From the NCBI RefSeq assembly GCF_900176395.1, contig NZ_FWXL01000001.1, positions 558,001 through 622,000 of the forward strand: a stretch of 64,000 bases of DNA. The letters are read 5' to 3'. The translations under genes were made by a program, and so were the position numbers. This document shows, piece by piece, positions 1 to 8,942 of this stretch. This DNA comes from Novosphingobium sp. B1. Its GTDB lineage: Bacteria; Pseudomonadota; Alphaproteobacteria; Sphingomonadales; Sphingomonadaceae. The notes under the pieces were generated by a model. It saw nothing but the letters and a program-made list of their open reading frames with translations, made no database searches and had not been told where the DNA came from. Position 1 is the stretch's first letter. Every line of letters begins with the position of its first letter.

Positions 1-2
1 GT

Positions 3-269
3 GGATTGCCGGTGGCGGCTTATCCGGTGCCGGGCCCGCTCGATATCGTCGGCCCGCGCGGCCGAGGCCCCGCCGACGACCTGCCGATGCAGATCGGCGC
101 TCTGGAAGATGATCTTGCCCTGGCGATCGCGAAGGCATTGCGCTGTCACCGTCTCGGTGCGGCGGTGCAAGGTGCGCGATACAATTGGGACCGCGCGACC
201 GAGCAGTTCCTTCAGGCTGTTGGTGCAGCGCTTGCGCCCGCGCCGCAGGGCGATTTGCTGCCCGCCTGA
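3..269 (+). CDS. glycosyltransferase, C-terminal fragment (cut by window edge)
   Basis: An open frame enters from the left edge and stops at the TGA at 267-269, leaving 88 residues. The fragment begins GLPVAAYPVPGP and ends with NWDRATEQFL, which resembles the C-terminal acceptor-side helix of GT4-type glycosyltransferases, where a xxWxxxxxxF/L segment closes the protein. It would transfer a sugar from a nucleotide-sugar donor, probably in the cytoplasm or at the inner membrane face. The sugar and acceptor cannot be told from this end. A longer overlapping frame starting at position 1 is arginine-rich and looks like a shadow. Confidence 0.6.
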   Translation, partial: GLPVAAYPVPGPLDIVGPRGRGPADDLPMQIGALEDDLALAIAKALRCHRLGAAVQGARYNWDRATEQFLQAVGAALAPAPQGDLLPA

Positions 270-334
270 CCTTCGTCTGTCGCATGCGTTTTCAGCCGGT
301 TGCCGCAAAAGCGGTAGTCACTGGCGGAAAGCAC

Positions 335-1348
335 ATGCTAGACAGCCGCCATGGAACGGTCAGCATGATCCTTGCTACAGTCGGCTTGTCCGCCGCACTT
401 GCGTTCTCCGCGGCACTTGCATCCGCGTCACAGGAATCCGCGGACGCGGCAATGCCCGTGGGCATAAACGCCGTGCTTGAAAACGCCCTTGCATCAGGCG
501 ATCCGGTCGAGATCGAAGCGGTGTCGCGAGTGGCCAAGCGAACCTATCCGGCGTTCTCAGAGGAGATCGACCGCAGACTGGCGCTCTGGCGTGCAACGCG
601 CGAGACAATTGCGCTGCCGCCGGTCCTTGCCGTGAATACAGCGCCAGCACTGGCGGCAAAAGCTCCGGTCGCCCCCGTATCTGCAACGCTGCCCACGCTG
701 CCGACCCTGATCAAATCGTCCGGCGAAGGCGAAGCCGGAGCGTTTGCCAACACCGGCAATGCCCCGGGGATCGGCCTTGTGGGCGGGTTCAAGATGCTCG
801 TCGAGGGTGCGAACTGGCGCATCGGCACCAATGCTCGGGCCGATTACCAGGAAACCGCCGACGTCGTGATCCGCGAGCAATACCGCGTTTCGGCCGAGCC
901 GAACTACAAGTTCGACGAACGCGGCTATCTGTTCGGCTTGGGGCAGTACGAAAAGGATCGCTTCCAGGGGTTCGACTCCCGCTACAGCGTGTCGGGCGGT
1001 CTGGGCTACAACCTGCTCAAGAGCAACGACGCCAAGCTCAGCGTCAAGGGTGGTCCTGCGTGGCGCGTGACCAATCCGGTCGACGGCGAAAGAGAGTCGG
1101 TCGTTGCCGGCCTCGCGTCCCTGGAAGCCAAGTTCAAGCTGACACCCACGCTAACCTACAGCCAGGACGCAAGCGCCTACGTCGATGCCGAAGGAAGCAC
1201 GTTCTACACGCTCGCCGCGCTCGATTCGCGGCTGATCGGCAAGCTGAAGGCGCGGTTGTCGTACATGGTGCAGTATGAAACCGCCCCCGAAATCGGGCGC
1301 ATCGGAACCGACACGACCAGTCGACTCACACTCGTCTACGGCTTCTGA
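335..1348 (+). CDS. DUF481 (YdiY-like) outer-membrane protein
   Basis: The product has 337 residues. Its N-terminus (MLDSRHGTVS, then a hydrophobic run to about residue 30 ending near ALASA) is a Sec signal. The second half alternates polar and aromatic strands (ANWRIGTNARADYQ, YLFGLGQYEKDRFQGF, YNLLKSNDAKLSVKGG) and ends in aromatic Phe (LTLVYGF), as expected for a small outer-membrane beta-barrel of the DUF481/YdiY family (salt-induced outer membrane protein). The start at 335 was chosen over an upstream in-frame codon at 185 because a GGCGGAAAG-like site precedes it and the signal peptide follows; an ATG at 365 is an alternative. A proline/alanine-rich linker precedes the barrel. Ligand and role are unknown. 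Confidence 0.75.
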   Translation: MLDSRHGTVSMILATVGLSAALAFSAALASASQESADAAMPVGINAVLENALASGDPVEIEAVSRVAKRTYPAFSEEIDRRLALWRATRETIALPPVLAVNTAPALAAKAPVAPVSATLPTLPTLIKSSGEGEAGAFANTGNAPGIGLVGGFKMLVEGANWRIGTNARADYQETADVVIREQYRVSAEPNYKFDERGYLFGLGQYEKDRFQGFDSRYSVSGGLGYNLLKSNDAKLSVKGGPAWRVTNPVDGERESVVAGLASLEAKFKLTPTLTYSQDASAYVDAEGSTFYTLAALDSRLIGKLKARLSYMVQYETAPEIGRIGTDTTSRLTLVYGF

Positions 1349-1387
1349 GAAATTGCCGACGCGGTTGCCGCGCCGGCCAATGCAGCG

Positions 1388-2194
1388 TCAGACGGCTTTG
1401 GTGCCCGGCGCGTACTTGTTCATCAGCTCGTACGAACGCTCGTACCACTTGCTGCCTGGATAGTTGGTGCCGAGCACGGCCGCAGCCTTCTGCGCTTCGA
1501 CCGGCAGGCCGAGCGAGAGGTAGCTTTCGACCAGACGATAAAGTGCTTCCGGCGCATGGCTGGTGGTCTGGTATTTCTCGGCAACAGCGCGGAAGCGCAG
1601 CGTTCCGGCGAGCCACTTGCCGCTGCGCTGGTACATGCGGCCGATCTCCATTTCCTTGCCGGCAAGGTGATCGTTGATCAGGTCGATCTTCAGGCGCGCG
1701 TCGGCGGCGTAGTCGGTGTTGGGGTAGCGACGGACCAACTCGTTCATCGCCGTCAGCGCCTGCTGAGTGATCTTCTGGTCGCGCGTGACGTCAGAGATCT
1801 GCTCGTAATAGCACAGCGCGACGAGGTAGTAGGCGTAAGGCGCGTCCTTGTTGCCGGGGTGGATCGACAGGAACCGCTGCGCCGACTGGACCGACTTGGA
1901 ATAATCGCGAGCGGCGTAGTAGCTGAACGCGCTCATCAACTGCGCGCGGCGCGCCCACGGCGAATAGGGATGCTGGCGTTCGACCTCGTCGAACAGGGCA
2001 GCAGCCTGCTTGGCGTCTCCGCGATCGAGCCGATCCTTGGCCGCCGTGTACAGCGTATCCACGTCGCGTGCGACGTAGGCCACGTCCTTCTTCTTGTTGC
2101 TCCCGCCAGCACAACCGGCGGTCACGCCCATGGCGACAGTGGCGGCAGCAAGGACGGCGAAGCGCAACGGACGGCGCATGTCGAGGACGGTCAT
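1388..2194 (-). CDS. bamD: outer membrane protein assembly factor BamD
   Basis: This 268-residue lipoprotein matches BamD, the essential BamA partner in outer-membrane beta-barrel assembly. A signal peptide runs to a lipobox ending TAGC, so the mature protein would be anchored in the periplasmic face of the outer membrane. TPR-like repeats follow: AAALFDEVERQHPYSPWARRA, then SVQSAQRFLSIHPGNKDAPY, with the characteristic YYLVALCYYEQ segment, and a later RRYPNTDYAADA repeat. Length and repeat order are typical of alphaproteobacterial BamD. It stands alone on the minus strand, facing the DUF481 gene tail to tail with a gap of only 39 bp. Confidence 0.95.
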   Translation of the reverse strand: MTVLDMRRPLRFAVLAAATVAMGVTAGCAGGSNKKKDVAYVARDVDTLYTAAKDRLDRGDAKQAAALFDEVERQHPYSPWARRAQLMSAFSYYAARDYSKSVQSAQRFLSIHPGNKDAPYAYYLVALCYYEQISDVTRDQKITQQALTAMNELVRRYPNTDYAADARLKIDLINDHLAGKEMEIGRMYQRSGKWLAGTLRFRAVAEKYQTTSHAPEALYRLVESYLSLGLPVEAQKAAAVLGTNYPGSKWYERSYELMNKYAPGTKAV

Positions 2195-2245
2195 GCCGAC
2201 CCTATAGCCAGCCGGTTCCTGAACGCCAAGTGAAGTTGCAGGGTT

Positions 2246-2680
2246 TTACGCTTCGGCGAAAGGTGGCTCGACCTTGATAGGGTCGGCGAGTGTGATTCGG
2301 TCGAGGATGGCGGCGGTATCGTCGCGAAGTTGCAGCATCAGGCCGCGCAGCCGACATTCGGCTTCAGGAAGGCAATTGTTGCACTTCTCGTGCGCATTGC
2401 GCGCCGCACAGGGAACCAGGGCAAGACTGCCACGAGTCAGGCGGATGATGTCGCCATAACGGATGTCGACGGGAGGCAGGGCAAGTTCGTAACCGCCTTC
2501 GCGCCCCCGGTGCGAGATGACAATGCCTTCCCGTGCCATTTCCGACAGGATGACGGTCAGGAACTTGCGGGGAATATTCTGCGCTTCAGCAATCGCGTCG
2601 AGCCGCACCGGGCCCTGCCCGAACGTATCAGCCAAGTGCTGCAGAGCACGGATTGTGTAGCGGGTCTTCTGCGAAAGCAT
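2246..2680 (-). CDS. Rrf2-family transcriptional regulator
   Basis: This 144-residue protein has the Rrf2 winged helix: MLSQKTRYTIRAL at the N-terminus, a recognition region around RKFLTVILSEM (39-49), and the wing HRGREGGYELA (58-67). Four cysteines at about 91, 100, 103 and 109 are spaced as in Fe-S-binding Rrf2 proteins that sense iron, redox state or NO. An IscR identity is not supported, because no isc/suf genes are adjacent. It lies in the same orientation as and just upstream of bamD, with 51 bp between them. Its own promoter should lie in the 139-bp gap to the right. Confidence 0.85.
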   Translation of the reverse strand: MLSQKTRYTIRALQHLADTFGQGPVRLDAIAEAQNIPRKFLTVILSEMAREGIVISHRGREGGYELALPPVDIRYGDIIRLTRGSLALVPCAARNAHEKCNNCLPEAECRLRGLMLQLRDDTAAILDRITLADPIKVEPPFAEA

Positions 2681-2819
2681 GAGAAACAGATGAACTCTGC
2701 CGCGTAATTGTCAACGGGGGCGGTAGAAATACTCCCTCGACAACTTCGCGACCGGTCATTCTGGCCTCCATGGCATCGCGTGAAGAACCCGCTGGTCAGA
2801 AAGAGGCTTTTCGGTCCGG

Positions 2820-4325
2820 CTATTTTTGTACAGCAAGGCCTTCCGCGAAATCGAGCCGCGCCTGGTAAGGGTCAGCCTGGTGACGCGCGCCATCAGCCCC
2901 GATCAGCATGACTTTCGTGTCATCAGGAGAAACTGCCGGCCAATCGGAACTTGGTTTGCCGCTGCGTGCGAAATCGATCCACAACTTGTGGGTGATGGTT
3001 GCGACCGGTTGTTCCGCCGGCACGGCCTTGTACATCGTGCGCGCGGAGACGGTGTCAAAGACGTAGGGCAGTTCGCTGGCGTGAGGCGCTCCGCCCATTG
3101 CCGCCGCAGCATCGGGATGCGCGTAGGCGAAGCGGTAGAGGTACGCCGTCCGTCCGCGCCGGGCGAGGCCCCGGGCGATAGCGCGGGCCGGCTCTATGAA
3201 CATCCGGTCAGCGCTCGTCATCGTGCCGACGACAAGGCCAGTTGTGCGGCCATCGGCATCGTAAAGGCGACGCGCTTCGGGCGCCTTGAAGGCCGCAAAA
3301 ATGCTCGCCTTGTCCGTCGTCATCGGGAAGCCATCGGCGGAATTGGCGCCGACAATGACGGGAACATCGGCATAAAGACCGGCCTCGACGCCGTCGATGC
3401 TTGCGCCAAGGATGGTCCGCCCGTCGATCATCGGGCCCGAGTACCCCGGCTTGGCCATCGTCATCATCGACAGGTCGCCGGTCACCTGCGCTTCAGGCAA
3501 GGCGCGGAGGGCAGCGGCATCAAGCCCCGGAGCAAACGCCTCACCTGCCTTTGCCGCCGTTGCAATCGTCGGCATGGGCAGGGTTCGATCGCGCCCGCCG
3601 CCGCTTTCGATGATCACCTTGTGGAACAGGCCGCGGGCCTCGGGAGCCTGAAGCAGCATGTGCATCGACATGCCCCCGGCGCTTTCGCCAAACACGGTGA
3701 CGTTGCCCGGATCTCCACCAAAGGCGGCTGCATTTGCCTTCACCCACCTCAGGGCTGCGATCTGGTCAAGAAACCCGAAGTTACCGCCGGCACCTTCCGC
3801 CGCAAGGCCCGGGTGCGCAAAGAAGCCAAACCGTCCAAGGCGGTAGTTCAGGCTGATCAGAACAACGCCGTCCCGCGCGAAGTTGTGTCCCGAATAAGTC
3901 GCGGGAGAGGTTCCGCCGTTCACGAAACCACCGCCATGCACCCACACCATTACCGGCAGCTTCGCGGCCGCCGATGCCTTTGCCGGGCGCCAGACGTTAA
4001 GGTAAAGGCAGTCTTCCCTGGGCGTGGTCCGGATCGGCGCCGCGTCGGGCGGAAACGGAGCTTGCGCGCAATCCGCGCCGTATGACGTCGCTGGTCTTGT
4101 CCCGCTCCACCGGGCTACCGGTTGGGGAGCGCGCCAGCGATTTGCGCCTATCGGTGGCGCAGCATAGGGAATGCCGAGGAAGGCCTCGACGCCGTCGGCC
4201 AGAACTTGGCCTCCGACCGCACCATCGCTCGTGACGACGACAGGCTGGACCGGCGGAGCCTTTGCCGAGAGTGCGGTGCTTGCAACGCATGCCGCTGCCA
4301 GGGTGATCAAGGCCTTCCTGCGCAT
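2820..4325 (-). CDS. secreted type-B carboxylesterase
   Basis: This 501-residue alpha/beta hydrolase of the carboxylesterase type B family has a Sec signal (RRKALITLAAACVASTALSAKA). The oxyanion-hole motif HGGGF is at 130-134 and the nucleophile elbow GESAGG places the catalytic serine at 215. A later HASELPYVF segment carries the likely catalytic histidine. The start at 4325 was chosen because the signal peptide begins there; the frame is open 17 codons further upstream. It would hydrolyse carboxylic esters in the periplasm or outside the cell. It is divergent from the LacI gene next to it, so it may remove acyl groups from the rhamnosides used by this locus; that is inference from position. 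Confidence 0.9.
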   Translation of the reverse strand: MRRKALITLAAACVASTALSAKAPPVQPVVVTSDGAVGGQVLADGVEAFLGIPYAAPPIGANRWRAPQPVARWSGTRPATSYGADCAQAPFPPDAAPIRTTPREDCLYLNVWRPAKASAAAKLPVMVWVHGGGFVNGGTSPATYSGHNFARDGVVLISLNYRLGRFGFFAHPGLAAEGAGGNFGFLDQIAALRWVKANAAAFGGDPGNVTVFGESAGGMSMHMLLQAPEARGLFHKVIIESGGGRDRTLPMPTIATAAKAGEAFAPGLDAAALRALPEAQVTGDLSMMTMAKPGYSGPMIDGRTILGASIDGVEAGLYADVPVIVGANSADGFPMTTDKASIFAAFKAPEARRLYDADGRTTGLVVGTMTSADRMFIEPARAIARGLARRGRTAYLYRFAYAHPDAAAAMGGAPHASELPYVFDTVSARTMYKAVPAEQPVATITHKLWIDFARSGKPSSDWPAVSPDDTKVMLIGADGARHQADPYQARLDFAEGLAVQK

Positions 4326-4481
4326 CTCCGGATCTCCATCTTTTTCGTATCTTCGGCGACCGGGATGCCGCCCCATGTCAACGCTGTCAAGAAAGCGCTG
4401 CGGCCCCCTCCCGTTTGCGTGACGGGTTTGCTAAGCAGGGCAACGACAGTGTTCAATCAACGAAGGGCCTTTCCAATCTCC

Positions 4482-5522
4482 ATGTCGATGTCCGAGAACG
4501 GCCGCGCCGGTGAACACGCCACCATGGACGACGTGGCGCGCCTCGCCGGCGTGTCGCTCAAGAGCGTTTCGCGCGTGATCAATGCCGAGCCTCACGTCTC
4601 TGCCCGGCTGCGCGAAAAGGTCGAGGCCGCCATCTCCGCGCTGAACTACGTGCCCGACACCGCCGCCCGCTCGCTTGCCGGTTCGCGCACGTTCATCGTC
4701 GGGCTGCTCTTCGACAATCCCAGCCCGAACTACACCATGAATATCCAGAAAGGCGTGTACGAGGCCTGTCGCGCCAACCAGTATCACCTGCGCATCGACA
4801 ACGTCGATTCCAGCGCGCCCCGTGCGGAATACGAAGCGCGCCTGCTGGGGCTTGTCAGCAACAGCCGGTGCGATGGCTTCATCCTCACGCCGCCCTTGAC
4901 CGACGATGTCGTTCTGCTCGATTTCCTTGATCGTTCCGGCATTCGCTACGTGCGGATTTCCCCGGCGCTGCAGGCACAGCGCTCTCCCAGCGTCTGCATC
5001 GACGATGCGCAGGCTGCAGCGTCACTTGCACGGCACCTGTGGGAACTTGGCCATCGCAAGCTCGCCGTTGTCCTTGGCCCGGAGCGCCATCTCGCCGCCG
5101 CGCGCAGACGCGACGGCTTCATCGCGGCGTTAGCCGAGTTGGGACTGCCGGAACCGGTGCGCGAAGTGCCGGGCAATTTCAGTTTCGAAGGCGGCATCAG
5201 GGCGGGCACCGAACTCCTGCAGGATGGACCGAGGCCGACCGCCATCTTCGCAACCAACGACGATTCCGCCGCCGGGGTGATGGCCGCCTGTGCGCAGGCC
5301 GGGCTCAGGGTACCGGCTGACATATCGGTTGCCGGGTTCGACGACAGCTGGATCGCGCGGTCGGTCTGGCCCTATCTCACCACGGTCAACCAGCCCATCG
5401 AGGAAATGGGTTATGCCGCAGCCTCGCTGCTGCTGCGCAAGGGAGAGCCGCAAAACACCCCTCACCTGCTGGACTATTCGCTCGTCGTCAGGGATTCGAC
5501 GGCCGCGCCGCTTCGAGCGTGA
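4482..5522 (+). CDS. LacI-family regulator, probably of the rhamnose locus
   Basis: The product has 346 residues. The N-terminal helix-turn-helix reads TMDDVARLAGVSLKSVSRVIN, and the hinge contains RSLAG. The rest is a periplasmic-binding-protein-like sugar-binding domain with IFATNDDSAAGVM and the VAGFDDSWIAR segment typical of LacI/GalR proteins. ATG codons at 4482 and 4488 both fit; 4482 is used. The gene is divergent from the carboxylesterase and convergent with the rhamnosidase gene, overlapping the 3' end of the latter by 35 bp. Its place inside a rhamnoside-use cluster suggests it senses rhamnose or a metabolite of it, which is inference. Confidence 0.9.
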   Translation: MSMSENGRAGEHATMDDVARLAGVSLKSVSRVINAEPHVSARLREKVEAAISALNYVPDTAARSLAGSRTFIVGLLFDNPSPNYTMNIQKGVYEACRANQYHLRIDNVDSSAPRAEYEARLLGLVSNSRCDGFILTPPLTDDVVLLDFLDRSGIRYVRISPALQAQRSPSVCIDDAQAAASLARHLWELGHRKLAVVLGPERHLAAARRRDGFIAALAELGLPEPVREVPGNFSFEGGIRAGTELLQDGPRPTAIFATNDDSAAGVMAACAQAGLRVPADISVAGFDDSWIARSVWPYLTTVNQPIEEMGYAAASLLLRKGEPQNTPHLLDYSLVVRDSTAAPLRA

Positions 5523-8500
5523 CCGGGCCGATGAGCCCCGATGGTCGCAGCGGCGCATCGGCGCGATAGGTCGGGATGGCAGTCCATGTGACCCTCTTGG
5601 CGTCAGGCTGCGCATCGCCGATCAGGCGGTTGACCCACAGATTGGCGACCTTCACCTCCAGCGCATTGCGGCCCTGCCTGACCAGGCCCGAAAGGTCGAC
5701 CCGATAGGGCTTGTGCCAGGCATAGCCTGCGCTCTTGCCGTTCACGGTAACCTCGGCGATTTCTCCGACCTCGCCAAGATCAAGCCAGAGCGGCGCTCCG
5801 GGCTTGACACCCTTGGGCAGGGTGAAGCTCGTGGTGTAGCTGGCGACGCCCGAGAAGTACCTGACACCCGGATCGGCTTGCTCGGTCAATGAACGCAACT
5901 TGGGCAGCATGATCGCGGCAGGAGCGCCGCGCGCAGTCTGGAAGGCCACTTGCCAGGGCTTGTCGAGTGTGGCGACTGCCGTCGGCACCACCTTCTTCAG
6001 CATCATCGCACTGGATGCGGCAGTCTTGCGGAACACCACGAAGACCGAGCTTTCCGCATCGAACGTCATCGGCACCACCGTCTCGCCGTTTTCGATCCGG
6101 TAGGACACGGGCTCCGTGGCGCCAGTATCGGCGTGCCACAATTCAGGCTGCTTGCCGGTGACGCGGAAGTGCGCCTCGACCTGCTCCGTGCCTGGCCGAC
6201 GATTGTTGACGAACCAGACGTCACCATCAGAGAGCTTGCGATGAACGAACAGGACCTCGACATCACCGGATGCACCCTCCAGGTGAAAATCGGGTGCTAT
6301 GCCATCCAGCGCCAGAGCGGCGTCCACATCGTCCGAGGCGATGACCTTACCCGCACCGACCTTGGTAACGGGCTGACCGCTCCAAAGGCGTGCAACGACA
6401 GCAGCAAAGTCTTCCTGCTTGTCCGTCAAGGCCGGCGAGCCTGACGGCGCCTTGCCGATCACGGTTGCGCCCGCCTCCACCAGAGCCGCAAGGCGCTGCA
6501 AGGTGGCAAGCGTCATCTTGCGCGAGGAGCCGCCGAGTTGGATGGCGCGATAGCGCGCACCACCGCGAGCGACCACATCGCCATCGCGCACGTCCACCGC
6601 ATCGAACAGCGCATCGCGATTGATGAAGTCATAGGCATGCGCCTTGGGCGCATCGGCAATGCGATTGCGCCCGTAAAGCGCAGTAAGTGGGCCCTCTTCA
6701 CCATAGAAATAGGCGACATCGGCGACATTGCGCCCGGCCTGCAGCAAAAGCGAAGAGCGCGCCATGTAGTCTACCCACGGGCGAGCCAGTTCGGCCCAGG
6801 CTTCGTGGCGGTTGAAGAACTGACCGAAAATCGCGAGCGAGAGGCCCGGCACCTTGTCGTCGACAGGCTGGTGGACCGAAGTGTGAACCACCGGCCGGTT
6901 TACTCCGGTTCCGAATTCCAGATCGATGATGCGACGCAACTCGTTGGGCGCATAGGCCCAGGGCGCCACTGCCGAAGTCATCGATTCTGCAGCGACGATA
7001 TTCTGGCCATAGATATGGGCAACAGACGCTGCCCCCTTCATGTCAGCGAGATAGCTGGGGTTCGGTCCTGCCTTTCGGCCAAACGTCCACAGCGCCGCCA
7101 TCGGCACGTCGGCATGGCGGCGCATCGCCATGTCATCGCCCAGCGAAGGCCGGTTGTCCTCCAGCGCCTCGCCGTAGACCTTGAGGCCGTTCTCGTGCGC
7201 CACTTGGGCCACCGTGCCGTAATGTTCGGACGCCATCAGGTCGGCCAGCGTCTGCCGATAGTCGCGCAGGAACTTGTCCGATTGCGCGCGCGTGCCGACG
7301 AGTACCCCGGCAAGTGCAGGCAAGTACGGCGTCGGGTCGTAGCCACGCAGCCGGCGGAACTGCTCGATCATGCGCGGCGTCCAGTTGGCCGCACCAACCT
7401 CGATCGAATCGGTCAGCAGCGCTCGCACGCCGCGCTGGCCAACAAGCTCGGCGCCAGCGGCATCCTTGTAGGTGCCGAGGTAATGCTCGAGATACCGGCG
7501 GACCGCCGCACCATCGAACTTGTCGACCTCAAGCCCCGTCGCTTCGGGTGGAGCCGGATGATTGGTCGTGCCTAGAAGGCTCGAACCCATCCGGATCACG
7601 CGCCATTGTCCCTGCGGCGGCGTCCAGTCGAGTGAGCCGTCCGGCCGCATCCTGTTCGTCAGATCGATGATCTTGGCCGGATCGACGCCAACTGCAGACG
7701 CATCAGGCGCGCCAAGCGCATCGTAGTCCCGAGCGATGGCAAAACCTGCTTTCGCCTCGAACTGGTCGATCATCACATCCGGGTTGAGGCGGAATTGATT
7801 GACGGCAATCGGCGCCTTTGCGCTGCTTGCCATCATCTCGAGGAAACCGCTGACGATCACCCCCGGCGCAGGATCGCCCATGTTCGATCCGCTGAACTGC
7901 AGAGGGGCGAGGACGAGCCGGAAATGCCGCGCGTTTACCGGCGGGAAGCTTACGGTCGACGGCGCACCGGTGATCGGCAGGTCCGACACCTTGCGCCAGC
8001 TGCTGGCGTCGTCGCTCGCTTCAAGTCGGACGTCAACCGTCGGCCCTGCGAACATGCTCTTGGCGCCAGGCATGGCGACAGTCACCGAACGGATCGTTTG
8101 CGGCTTTTCGTAGCTTGCCACCAAAGTCGCGGGATCCTCGGCAGGGCCGCGCGGCAGCGTCACGCCGGTCGTCAGATTGCCGTCGGAAAGGGCTGCGCCA
8201 TCAATTGTCTTCCCACCAGAACTGTAGGCCGGGATTATCTCGGCCAAAGCTGTATCAGGCACGGCGAAGACGGCGATGTCTCTATAGTGCTCAGGTGCCT
8301 TGAAGCCCTTCTCGCCGGTAATCTTCGCCAGCGGATCGTCCGTGGGCATGTCGAGGAATGGCCCGGTGGTGACCGGCGGCATCGGCAGCTTGCCGAAAAA
8401 CGTCCTGCCACCTTTCACACGCAGTTCCGACCATACGACCTTCTTCAGGCCATCTTCCGGCTTGACCCACGGCCCGCCGGTTTCGGACCAGCCCGGCGAT

Positions 8501-8895
8501 GCAGCGATGGCTAGCTCAAGCCCGAGGCGGTCAGCCTCGCTTGCGGCAAAACGGAAAGCGTCCTTCCATTCGGGCGTCATGTAGACAAGGCGTTTGTCGA
8601 CCACCTGACGAGTATCAAGATCGGCATCGAAGTTCTGCAAACCACCAATCCCGACGCGCTTCATCCACGCCATGTCCTTGGCGATGCCGTCCTTGGTGAT
8701 GTTGCCGTTCATCCAGTGCCACCACACGCGCGGGCGGGCCTCCATCGGCGGGTCCCGGAATTGCTGGGCAAGCTCGTCTGCTTCCGTCGCCTTCGCGGCG
8801 GCGGCAGCAGGGGTTTCCTTGGCCATACCGGCAGAAGCGAGCATCGTCGTCGCAGCAAGAATTGCGGCGATGGACAGGCCATTGCGGATAGTCAT
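5488..8895 (-). CDS. GH106-like alpha-L-rhamnosidase, secreted
   Basis: This 1135-residue exported protein has a signal peptide (MTIRNGLSIAAILAATTMLASAGMA). After it comes FRDPPMEARPRVWWHWMNGNI, the opening typical of the glycoside hydrolase family 106 / rhamnosidase-like group (WWHW, then GGLQNFDAD). Galactose-binding-like segments lie in the middle, and the C-terminal part ends in a jelly-roll fold with LDLGEVGEIAEVTVNGK. It should remove terminal L-rhamnose from polysaccharides or plant glycosides. The start at 8895 is set by the signal peptide and a GGGAGTGA ribosome-binding site. It is 47 bp downstream of rhaI in the same orientation, so liberated rhamnose would feed directly into that pathway. 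Family assignment is by motif recognition only. Confidence 0.85.
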   Translation of the reverse strand: MTIRNGLSIAAILAATTMLASAGMAKETPAAAAAKATEADELAQQFRDPPMEARPRVWWHWMNGNITKDGIAKDMAWMKRVGIGGLQNFDADLDTRQVVDKRLVYMTPEWKDAFRFAASEADRLGLELAIAASPGWSETGGPWVKPEDGLKKVVWSELRVKGGRTFFGKLPMPPVTTGPFLDMPTDDPLAKITGEKGFKAPEHYRDIAVFAVPDTALAEIIPAYSSGGKTIDGAALSDGNLTTGVTLPRGPAEDPATLVASYEKPQTIRSVTVAMPGAKSMFAGPTVDVRLEASDDASSWRKVSDLPITGAPSTVSFPPVNARHFRLVLAPLQFSGSNMGDPAPGVIVSGFLEMMASSAKAPIAVNQFRLNPDVMIDQFEAKAGFAIARDYDALGAPDASAVGVDPAKIIDLTNRMRPDGSLDWTPPQGQWRVIRMGSSLLGTTNHPAPPEATGLEVDKFDGAAVRRYLEHYLGTYKDAAGAELVGQRGVRALLTDSIEVGAANWTPRMIEQFRRLRGYDPTPYLPALAGVLVGTRAQSDKFLRDYRQTLADLMASEHYGTVAQVAHENGLKVYGEALEDNRPSLGDDMAMRRHADVPMAALWTFGRKAGPNPSYLADMKGAASVAHIYGQNIVAAESMTSAVAPWAYAPNELRRIIDLEFGTGVNRPVVHTSVHQPVDDKVPGLSLAIFGQFFNRHEAWAELARPWVDYMARSSLLLQAGRNVADVAYFYGEEGPLTALYGRNRIADAPKAHAYDFINRDALFDAVDVRDGDVVARGGARYRAIQLGGSSRKMTLATLQRLAALVEAGATVIGKAPSGSPALTDKQEDFAAVVARLWSGQPVTKVGAGKVIASDDVDAALALDGIAPDFHLEGASGDVEVLFVHRKLSDGDVWFVNNRRPGTEQVEAHFRVTGKQPELWHADTGATEPVSYRIENGETVVPMTFDAESSVFVVFRKTAASSAMMLKKVVPTAVATLDKPWQVAFQTARGAPAAIMLPKLRSLTEQADPGVRYFSGVASYTTSFTLPKGVKPGAPLWLDLGEVGEIAEVTVNGKSAGYAWHKPYRVDLSGLVRQGRNALEVKVANLWVNRLIGDAQPDAKRVTWTAIPTYRADAPLRPSGLIGPVTLEAARPSNP

Positions 8896-8942
8896 CAAGC
8901 TCACTCCCAAATATCTTCTTTTTTCCAGCAGGTCAGATCGGA

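Noticed and set aside
2826-4085. 419-residue open frame on the plus strand
   Set aside because: It is antisense to the carboxylesterase, whose catalytic motifs are intact.
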